Assembly: GCA_964200075.2 (NCBI GenBank)
Contig: CAXNAA020000378.1
Location: 1 to 21,880, forward strand
Direction: 5' to 3'
DNA: 21,880 nucleotides
Origin: Sphacelaria rigidula
Taxonomy: Eukaryota; Phaeophyceae; Sphacelariales
Positions 1 through 9,100 of the stretch are shown piece by piece. A model generated the notes under the pieces. The model saw only the letters and a list, made by a program, of their open reading frames with translations, did not search any database and had not been told where the DNA came from. Each line of letters opens with the position of its first letter. The stretch's first letter is position 1. A program made the translations under genes and the position numbers.

Positions 1-187
1 CCGGAAGTTTCATCCAATCCATCTTCAGGTGCAGGGTGCGCATTAGGTAGTGTACATCTGATGTAGCAAGCAGTATGGGTCGCGGTAGAGAGCTTCCAAC
101 AGGATACGGCGACCAGCGGGTCGCCCGCTACTTGCGACTTCGGATTGTACTAATATCCCAATCACCTTGCCACACAGCTCTTTGTGG

Positions 188-428
188 TCAGGGTGGGTCA
201 CCATTTCCCCCCTTTGTTGCATGCAGCAAATTCTTTTCGAAGGGTATCAGCGTTGCGGCGCGCATGCATACAACAGTATAGTACAGTACAGTGCAGGAAG
301 CCTCTCCGACTGAGGCAGCAGCTGCTGCTGCATACTCCCTTGCACGTTTTGGGCAATTCTCAGCCACCGAGATCAACTGCCTATATACCGCTTCTTCATC
401 ACCGCCGTAGATACATGCTGACTGCACA
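188..428 (-). CDS. Candidate second exon of the plastid-targeted protein
   Basis: This minus-strand stretch is open down to a stop at 188-190. Its first half looks protein-like: a GGDEEAVYRQLISVAENC stretch followed by a basic segment and an alanine run encoded by GCA/GCT repeats. A pyrimidine-rich tract ending in TTGCAG lies just before position 428. That acceptor would supply one base to complete the codon left open by the donor of the exon at 2500-2717, so the reading phase agrees. The intron would be about 2.07 kb, within the range of other introns here. The family is not recognised. The exon may end earlier at a donor, or the gene may continue past the window edge. The join is inferred. 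Confidence 0.3.
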
Positions 429-2499
429 CTGCAAGTCATCGGCAGAGGGATAAGCAGAATTAATGACGGTGGCTCCTTTTGTCTTTCCACGGCCCGCCTG
501 GTTTTAGTGCCTCGTAAAAATGACCACATTGTAGCATGTAATCCTTCCCGGTTTTTTCCGCTCCACCCCGTGTTAGTGTAGTTACTACGTTCTAGTATGA
601 AATTGTGACCCAGAAACCCCTCTGGAAAAACTCGGGAACGCTACATATACTGAGTGCAAGTAATATCATGAAACCAAGTTCCGACCGCCCTGCACTTGGA
701 GACAGGGGAAGGCTCATCTGGGCCAGGGATAGGGCTCCCACACGATTTTTGAAGTGGCATCACGCTCGCCAACAATCCCCGCGCTGGTCGTTCGGGTGTG
801 GTCGATAAATTTCGCCTCGCCGTAATTGGTCAGGTCGCTCGAAGACGTGCTTTTCATTACAATATTTCACTCACACAGTTTCAACATTGTGTTAATGGGG
901 GGGCGGTTCCAAAAGGGTCAAGCCTAAAAAACCAAATTAAGCCAAAACGTATGCGCGCAAACGAAGCTAAAGCCTGCCTGGTGTACCATGTTGTGTTATG
1001 TTGTGTGTGTGTTGTCGTCCCATCTGTTCGGGACGCCACTCCACACCTTTTGGTGGATGTGGCCGCACCAGCCGGGGTCACACAGGAGGAAGGTCAACAC
1101 AGGAGTTTTTTTTTTTTCTACTCCACCATCCTTCTGAGTGCTTGCTTTTATTTTTTATCGCGAGAGGGGTTCAGTAGTCCCTTCCCCTCGTCGACCGTGA
1201 TGTAGAATTTTGAATTTTGTGTACCCACGACATGGTCGCTCTCCACTGTTGGGCATGGTGTGGAAAAAAATCCAAGATCGCTCCGAGATTTGAACCACGA
1301 CCCAACCGTCGAAAGGTTTCGAGGTTACCAACTGAGCCACCGGGGCGACCGGCTACAGTGTTGGAGCGCCCAATCTCCAAAAATACCGCCTCCATATTTT
1401 TGAAAAGGAATAACACTGAATAACACGAATATCCACGTATATATGTTTTTCTGAACTATGAACATGCTCCAACACAGACACCAGGTCGTTACAGTATACC
1501 CACGCTGCCGTACAGTATAACTGCAGTACAGTACGGCATCATCTGGTTGCAGGACTCCGCCCCCGGATAGGTCTGCTGCAAATAACACACCGTCTATATC
1601 TGCGCCCTCTTGATGTCTTGTGCTGTCTGTACTGTTGAATCAGCAGGATCGCAGACAGACCAAGATATGTAGATGAGCCTTGTTGTTGTTGCTCCTGTTG
1701 TTGTTGTTGTGCTTACGTTGGAGAATCTTCGTGGTTTGTATCACATTGCTGGGTGCCGTTACACAGACGGCCTGGCCTCTCCATTCATCCATGTACTCAT
1801 GTACTGTGGTACTGTCCATACTGCGCGCACAGAGCTAGAGCGGGACATTTTTGTCTGTGAAACTTGAAGCATTGATATTTCAAACAATACTCGTAGGCGG
1901 TATATTTCCAGTCGTGATGAGGGTAGGAGACGGCGGACTGGAAGGAGTGAAACGACACATATTCCATATTTCCAAACTTCGGTGACAGTTGCTTCGCTCC
2001 TTGTACAGAATGGCGACTGACGCGGACGTTGGAATGAATACGGCATGTTGAGATTTGAATGAGTATCGCTGATCACGCCGTTGCATTTACTGGGCCCTAT
2101 ACTGTGGAGCAACGGATGGTACAGATCGTCCTTTGCGCCCGACAACAAAGCAGGCAGAGACAGCATTTTAGGAGGAACACTGGTGATGGTTAATGGTTTG
2201 TTGCGATCATGATCATGATCATGAACATTCTCAACCTGAACAAGATCTAGCGTGTTCGTACAGATGCATGCAGAAGTAGTACGACAGACCTCGTAGGTTC
2301 ACTGTACACTATAGCACTGCATGGACCTGCAGAACAACCGCAATGTGTGAAGTGATCAACACAATTAGATCAGCTGCTACGCCAGCCTCATCAACCCTCT
2401 TCATGCACAGGAAGCATTTGCGATAGGCGAAACTGACAGCCTGGAGCACCAAACGTCAGCACGCGCTTGGTGTTTTCTGGCACTACAGTTGGTACGTAC
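429..2499 (-). other. Putative intron of the minus-strand gene (or intergenic DNA)
   Basis: No recognisable coding exon is seen here. It contains TACAGT-rich simple repeats (around 1491-1535), a T-run near 1107-1118, a TGT/TTG microsatellite near 1679-1711, an ATCATG microsatellite near 2205-2224 and a tRNA-like SINE fragment at 1276-1350. It is an intron only if the two minus-strand exon candidates belong together. Confidence 0.3.
1276..1350 (-). repeat. tRNA-like element, probable SINE head or tRNA pseudogene
   Basis: The minus strand shows a tRNA-sized 75-base unit. The putative acceptor halves, GGTCGCC and AGCGATC, pair at six of seven positions. An A-box-like TGGCTCAGTTGG lies at 1339-1328 and a B-box-like GGTTCAAATCT at 1296-1286, the internal RNA polymerase III promoter elements. 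The T-stem pairs poorly, the D-stem lacks its usual partner, and the spacing from the 5' end to the A box is about four bases too long, so this is not a sound tRNA. A tRNA-derived SINE or decayed tRNA is the best reading. The SINE body, if any, would run leftward, where a T-run occurs near 1268-1262. Confidence 0.5.
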
Positions 2500-2717
2500 C
2501 TCTGTCGCGATCCGGAAACACTGGGCTCTCCCTGCTGCGAAATTATGAGAGATGTCGTAGGCGCCGGACGCGAAATCCATGAACCATCGCTCAGCACTGA
2601 AGACATGGAAGACATGCGAGATCCTCCTATCGCTGCTGGAGCCACGACGAACGCGTGCCCCCAACCGGCGAAGGCACAAACCGCCAGTGCCAGCATGCCC
2701 AAGATTGATCGGAACAT
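2500..2717 (-). CDS. First exon of a putative plastid-targeted protein
   Basis: The frame starts at an ATG at 2717 and encodes MFRSILGMLALAVCAFAGWG followed by HAFVVAPA. This is a basic start, a hydrophobic core and a small-residue cleavage site with Phe just after it. In ochrophytes a signal peptide followed by an A-F or similar site marks bipartite plastid presequences, and the Ser/Arg-rich stretch that follows fits a transit-peptide-like region. The exon ends at 2500 at a strong donor (GAG followed by GTACGT), leaving two bases of a codon; reading through would add about 35 unremarkable residues before a stop. The mature part is not identified. It lies head to head with DPH4, 562 bases away. 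Non-plastid secretion is an alternative. Confidence 0.5.
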
Positions 2718-3279
2718 ATCAAACTATTCGCAGGTCAGAATATACTGCTCGAAAATGCTGTTCCTTTCGACTCCTGAATTAGCCTGTAGGTATCGTTTTA
2801 GATCCCCTTTATCCCCTCTGAACACCTATACGAATGCAATAGACAGCAACCACGTGCTTGTCAGGTTCTCTTTTGTGCTTGCAGAGCAATTGCAGAGCAA
2901 GGTATTCCGACGTGTTTTCGAGATCACTTAGCTACAGGTGCTACTTTTGCTTTTATACCACATTCGCCTTTTGTCAGATCCGCGGTTCAAGGATACTGTG
3001 ATAATCTTTGGTAATCGGGGAACCAAGAACGCACACTTACGGGTATGACATTATCACTCCTCTGGGTGGGTATTGATGTCACCTGTTTATGCGCTGTGAT
3101 TCATGCTCTTCTGTTAAATTTTAAGGGGATCAGCTGAGGATATGTTTTAGCTTCATTCCTGTGGATGTTTGGCTCTCTGATTTGTACAGCCTGAAGAGTC
3201 GACCGCGCCAGCGCGCATCAATTTTGGGCGGGTAGTTGTGAGAAAATGGCTATAGACAACGCGTGGCATAAATTCACTG
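2718..3279. promoter_or_regulatory. Divergent intergenic region upstream of DPH4
   Basis: This separates the start of the minus-strand plastid-protein candidate from the DPH4 start, so it should carry the promoters and 5' UTRs of both if both genes are real. No TATA box or other motif can be assigned with confidence. An ATG at 3245 in a good context (AAAATGGC) is out of frame with the J domain and could be a short upstream ORF. Confidence 0.35.
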
Positions 3280-6014
3280 ATGATGGCCTGTACGATCCTC
3301 GCACGACAGAGTCGAACTGTGACGACTTATCACATGAACAAGTACGAGTTGCTTGGAGCCAGAAGGTCAGCATCACTGCAGGAGCTCAAGAGTAAGTACC
3401 AAACCAAAGTGCGTGAAACACATCCTGATAAGCAGGCAAGGCACGCTAACGACAACCTCAAAGCTCAGGTGGGTGTTGATGTCAGGTGCATAAGTGTCGT
3501 TCTGGCGTTCAACCACGCTCTTCCGGTCGTCTGACTGGGAAATTAAAAGACAGCAGAGAGGCAATACAACGTATTGTAGTCACAACCATCCCTAAAATAA
3601 TCCTGACTAACTTCGGTAGAGAAAAAACGAGGGAGAAGCTCTCTGCAGTCGATGTACGAGAAGCAATCGGGAGCGTGCTGTACCGTGGATGACGGTAGAT
3701 ATCACCCTTGTTTATCTAGAAGCAAGACCGTGCACTCCCAGTATCAAAACACATAATTCCAAGAACATGAAACTCCGTGGCTTCGGTGTCGTACTTATAG
3801 CTTTCGGAAGAATTCAATGTTAAAAACTTGTTAAAAGACCATCACCAGTGTGCCCGTTCTGGGATGCGCTCACACCGAGGTATACCCAACCACGGGCGTG
3901 GTGCACACGCGGCCATTTGGCTACCTCCACACTCCCTCCAGGTTGGTACACTTTTCGAGCCTCCAGAGGAATTAAACGCCTCCGGAGGGGTGCGCGACCG
4001 TCCAGAGGAGAATTTTTTGTTCCCTCCACAGGAATCGAACGCCTCCGGAGGTTTTTTCTTGCCTCCGAAGGGCCGCGCATACCCCCAAATTCCTCCGGAA
4101 GGATGCGCGACCCTCCGGGTCGATAGAGTTTGGTTCGTCTTGAGGGATGAAAGGTCTCCGGAGGCTTGCTTTCCCTCTGGAGGGCCGCGCATCGCTCCGG
4201 AAGCATTTTGGGGTGTAGCCCAATGGCCGCGTGTGTGTGATGGATGGCACGACATACTTGTAAATCTTATGTCAGCAGCTGTACCCAGAATCGACGTAGC
4301 TGCATAATGGGTAATCCGGTATCAAAAGCGGCCAGAGCTTGAGATTTGAAATAATGCTTCCATACTGGTGCATCCATGTTGGGGACAAACAACAGATTCG
4401 CGTATACCTGGACGTATTTCCGCCAGATTCAGGTACAGTACAGTATGTACCGCTAGCTTGAAATTGTTGAATATAGTTCATCTACGAAGCATAGCCAGGA
4501 GCATGAGCGGGTTAATTGCGGGGTATTGGATTATTCTCGCGGAACTGTAGAGAACGTTCTTTGTGTTTCGAGAAAAGATACATTCTTCCGAATTCCTTTA
4601 TTTGGGGACTGTACTTGAGATCTTTCCTGGGCTGAAGTTCTTGGATCATGAGCAGTCGAGAACAGAGTAGTGCCCTACTCTCTCACCCGCCTCCCTCACC
4701 TCTCTTCACTCAATTCCTACGTGTGGATAGTAATAATAAAGACTCATAACACATCTTCATCTTCTTCCCAGTTACTGCACGAGGGCAGTACACTGTTTGA
4801 GCACACAGCACAGGGCTGTTGTCGCTGCGGCGTCATCTGATCTACCGATAATTTGAACAGAAATGCCAAGATTTTCAGCCACGTGATTAGCCAAAACCAC
4901 TGCATATTCGTGGCGGAAAATGCGACAGTCTTTTCTCCAATTTCTATACCTGAGTTTCGATAAGGACCAGTGTCTGGCGGGTATTTTACCTGGATATGGA
5001 GGTTGTATTGGGCTCAAATGCAGCATATTAGCTCTTCCCACTGTAAACACATGGATAAAAAAATACTATCTCCAAACGAAACCTGACTTTTGCGTGCAGA
5101 GGTTCGGCTACCGAATTTGCTTGCGACGGACAACACGTGTAGGAACAAACAAAATCGGGCGCAACGAGTGCCAACGATAAACAGTGGTGCACGCGAACGC
5201 CGTAGAAAAGTCGTGTACGTGGAGCTGTCGTTTTCCCTTGCTCTTGTTTTTTCGCGCACGTTGGTCCGCAACACGAAGCCTTCAGCTCATCACGAGGTAC
5301 CTGTACGACAGTTTATCGAATTCGAAAGACTACCGAAAGCCGCAACTATTGAACGACAAAGCCACAGTGAACCGCGATTGATGGTTCACAGAGCATCACA
5401 GCAGATACACCACCGACTTGCGAGTGCACTAGATTTTATGTAGATCCACGCTCGGTCAACTGTACGTTGGTGTGCGCAGGCTGCCAAAGAATTTCTGCTG
5501 ATCCAAGAGGCCTGGGAAGTATTGCGGGACGTCGAGCTCCGGCGGGAGTACGACAGCCGATTGGATGCTCAACAAGCCCATGTCGTTGTGTCAGATGAGG
5601 TGCGTGTCATACCCTGAAGTCGGCAAATAATTCCAATATGAGTGAAGTTACACTGCTTCTCGCGGTCTAACGAGTCGATATAGAGAGCTTGTTGGGTAGC
5701 TCGCACAAACCCTTCAAACACATCTCTGACGGATGTTGCCGTTGCTGCAGGTAAACACGGAGGACATGGAGTTTGACGAAGCTGACGAAGGCTCCTATTC
5801 GCACGAGTGCCGCTGCGGCGAAGCGTACGTCGTCACTCCTGCCGAGTTGCGTGAAGGATTCGACGTGGTCGGCTGTCTGGGCTGCAGCTTGTACATACGA
5901 GTGATCGGCCCGTCAGCAGACGATTCCAAATCCAAACGCGAAGGAGCGCGACAGTGCGAATCAGGTGACGGAGATACCGCCGGGCCGTCGGCCATCGCTG
6001 GGCGGCTCACCTAG
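3280..6014 (+). CDS. DPH4: DPH4 / DNAJC24-type J-domain protein with CSL zinc finger
   Basis: The predicted role is as the J-domain, metal-binding partner of diphthamide synthesis, assisting DPH1-DPH2/DPH3 in modifying the eEF2 histidine in the cytosol. Exons are 3280-3468, 5480-5599 and 5751-6014, all joined in phase 0 with GT-AG borders, giving 190 residues. The J domain spans about 20-90: YELLG at 22-26, HPD at 48-50, then an IQEAWEVLRD helix at 71-80. The C-terminal DPH-type zinc finger has CRCG at 123-126 and a C-x-x-C pair at 145 and 148. An in-frame Met at residue 19 (3334) would give 172 residues, close to the usual family length, so the start is uncertain. Domain order and length fit DPH4 rather than a general DnaJ. 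The stop lies about 165 bases before the next gene. Confidence 0.9.
3469..5479 (+). other. Intron 1 of DPH4 (about 2.0 kb)
   Basis: The donor is CAG followed by GTGGGT and the acceptor GTGCGCAG. It interrupts the J domain between the HPD loop and the following helix. It contains the palindrome array at 3960-4204 and a short TACAGTACAGTA repeat near 4432-4446. The rest shows no coding or RNA feature I can support. Confidence 0.85.
3960..4204. repeat. Array of CCTCCGGAGG-type palindromes
   Basis: Eleven copies of a 10-bp palindrome (consensus CCTCCGGAGG, several with one or two changes) start near 3960, 3979, 3999, 4023, 4042, 4062, 4092, 4111, 4155, 4173 and 4194. Most steps are 18-24 bases; two larger gaps (30 and 44) may hide lost units. 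Spacers recur on both strands, such as TGCGCGACC and its near-inverse GGCCGCGCA, and the pair AATTAAACG / AATCGAACG. Because each unit is palindromic and stop-poor, long overlapping frames are open on both strands; these are not genes. Confidence 0.85.
5600..5750 (+). other. Intron 2 of DPH4 (151 bases)
   Basis: The donor is GAG followed by GTGCGT and the acceptor is TTGCTGCAG. It is phase 0, and is the shortest intron in the window. Confidence 0.85.
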
Positions 6015-6179
6015 TCAGGAGCCACTCCAAACGACGAATACAGCGCCTTTTGTACGAATATCTGTTTGTATCATTTCTCGTCAAGGGGCGAGGGCACGTG
6101 CGAAACATTGGGAGTTCCTCGCGCTAGAGCCCCGTGCTGCATAGCTGGCAAGCAAAAGACAAGAATAATGTGCGTACGG

Positions 6180-9100
6180 ATGGCCAGAAGAGCGCCAGTG
6201 GGTTTGGCAACTGTATTTGTGGTATTTACCGTCGTCCTGACCCCCTGGTTGGTCAGTGGTAGCTGGAGTTTGAGGGCACCGCTGCCTAAGGTTGGATTCT
6301 GCGCACACCCGCTCCTTCGCGGGACAGTGAGATGCAACACTAAGAACGCGCTATCAGTTAAGCGGGACAAGCGCCTCGGGCGGTGCAGGGAGGCGACCAT
6401 CGGAGAGCCGCACGACTGCCAAACGCCTGGCGCTGACGCATCGTTGTTCGATCATGATGCGCAATACGCAAAGGAAGATATGGAATTAGAGAAGTTAGAG
6501 GCATGGCTTGACGGCATCGGAGTGGATCGTGGCGGTGGTGCTCGGTCAGAAAGAAACTCCGTATCTGTGAGGCTGGGGCGTTTTCCGGGGATGGGGATAG
6601 GTCTGGAATGCACACGGGAGCTAGAGCGAGATTCCACGGTGAGATGTGTTGCTAGAACCGGGACACAAAACATTGTTGGAGCACTCGGGCAGTTGGGCAA
6701 CGCGCTAGCTCGTGTGATTATAGGTGTTGCGGTCGCACGAAGACCTTCTGGCAGAGAGTAGTACACCACATAAGTGCATGGCGTGAATGGTAGCTGAAGC
6801 GAAATAGCAATACAAGTAGTTGGTCCCCATCTGTTTAGTTCACCGATGGTAGGGTGTATGTTTCAGTATGTAGCACTGGACGTTTGGTGAACTCCTCCAC
6901 ATCGGGTCATGTTTTTCGTGCGCAGACTATTCTCTTCATGAATTTAACCCGCCCCATTCCTCGGAATGAGCCCCGTGTTCTCAAGGAATCAACCCGTCTC
7001 TCCCCCTGTGTTCACGTTGAAAAAAGCGATTCGACGATTGGATTAGCAACCCCGCTTCCTGTCGACTTTCATCGAGGGTTCTTGACTCTTGACTGACGTC
7101 CTCACGTTTTTCACAACGAAAACTAGTTGGATGAATCAGTGTTGCAGATGTTTTAGTTCACTACTCCTTCCGAAGTTATCGGTGGTGTACCTCTTCGACC
7201 ACCGAGGTGCCGCTACTGCATTTCGCGTATCCCTTGCGTTGTACGCATTGTTGTGAAGCAGTATTTCCGTGCGCACCGGAGATCTCCTTCGTCGTGTGCG
7301 GAGCATACCTTCACAGCGTACATTATGCATCCCGTACGCAACCATTTACTTTCTGCAACACCGGTACTTGATCTCTTCCGACAGGTGGCCAGCATCCCCC
7401 GTCGCGTGTGCTTGTCATCGCATCCTGCGGATGCCCCCGCCGGAACCCTGAGGGCATGGGCACACTCCCTCCTCGGCGCCGTATCACCGCCACCTCCGAC
7501 ACGCGACCGCAACGGCGGAAAGCCCGTCACGATGGAGCACGACGTGATGGTGGTCACGTTGCAGTTGTTTCTTGAGCACGCTGCGGGCAGCCGCTCTGCG
7601 CTTTCACCTTGGGTAGCCATGATACCGCTGGAGAATGACAATCTCAATCTGCCGGCACTGTGGCCGGCAGGTGACCGAGCGGTCCTACGGGGCACCGTCG
7701 TGCTACGAGACACTGAGGAGTGTCTCGCGCGCGCTGTGCTAGAGCGAAACTGGGCTGCCGAGGCCATCGCTTATGGGCTTGAACACGCACGGGAGGGAGT
7801 GGACGGAAGTACTGTGAAAAAGGGCGGTGAGGCGGACAGCGTCATTCGAACCTGGTGCAGCCCTGGCTGTAAGGATATGCAGGGTCGGCCCGGGCTGGCG
7901 GAGTGGGTGTGCGTGCGATCTGCCGTGCAGTCTCGAGCATATCGTGTTGGAGGGAGGTGCGTTTATGATTACTTTGGTCGCGTGCAGAGTTAATAGCATG
8001 TGAGAGCCTACAGTTGTCTGGGATCATTTAGCAGATGATATTCTATCTACGACTTCGCCCCAATGTTTCACATGAGCAAATGTGCAGCGCGGTTGCCTTG
8101 CGAACGGCGGAAAATAAGTCGTTAGGGCCGGAAATCACGGGTTCTAATCCCGACGGAACAGTTATTTTCGTGGCGTAATCTGGTTCAATGGTTGAAACCT
8201 TGATGGCGGAAATAACGACGCAAAATTCGGGTCGAGACGACGCTGAGCGGAAGCGCTGATCCAATCCCACTCGTCCTGACCCGTGCCTACTCATTCCGAG
8301 GAATAGGATGGGTTGAAATTATGAACAAGAGAATGGAAAAAAGGAGATGGCGTGAGAAAAGCAGGCAGTCCAGAAGACGGGTAAACCTTGATCATATGAC
8401 TGCCTGAAGCAAGCAATCAACGCGAGGATGTATGTTTTAGGGTTCGGCCGTGCCTCGTGGTGCTACTTCGCTGCGGCTACCGCAAGCGCACGAAACCATC
8501 CAACCCCGCACCGCGCCTCAGCTAACGAATCATGTAGGAAGTGCTCCAGTGACCTCCATGTTGCTTGGTTGCTGCTGGCATGAGTTGATGCGCATGGGCA
8601 GGTTGAAAAAAAAAAAGCTGCATTGAGCCTCTACTGACTGACCTGACTCGGCTGCCCACGCACGTTGGATAAAACTCCGAACAACTGCATCAAGCCATCA
8701 CTATTCCATTGCTTAACAGGCCCGACTGCAGCAGCTCTCGGATTGAATAGCAGTACACGCGACGCCATGTGTGAAAGAGCAGAAAAGATACGGTGCATGG
8801 ATGCGGACAGTAGGTAACCTATGATTCCGCTGTCTCTTGACCTATGTCCTCCTTGACACCTTTACTGTACGTGAGCCACTAGCGGTGCTGGGGAGCACTG
8901 CACAGGACAATCTCGCTTACATATATGTGTTTTCACCTCACTTGCATCGTACCTTCAGCGCCTGTGTGTTATTCGCGTGAACCGTTACTTATTAATATCT
9001 GAAAAGATCAAAGTTTTGAGTGAATTTTTCGTGCACGTGGAAGGCCAAAAATGGACACCCACTACATCCACAAACACACACGCGCACGTATAAACACAGC

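Noticed and set aside
3245-3393. ATG at 3245 as the DPH4 start
   Set aside because: The context is good, but the frame differs from the J domain and no plausible splice between 3245 and the J domain restores it.
3960-4204. Possible CRISPR array
   Set aside because: Repeats are only 10 bp, imperfect, palindromic and separated by about 10 bases of related rather than unique sequence. The setting is a eukaryotic intron.
3820-4307. Several long frames on both strands with repeated proline/glycine-rich peptides
   Set aside because: They arise from the stop-poor palindrome array, which is open in most frames of both strands at once. There is no start context or domain.
7213-7767. 184-codon frame on the minus strand
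   Set aside because: It is antisense to SET exon 2, which carries the conserved motifs on the plus strand.
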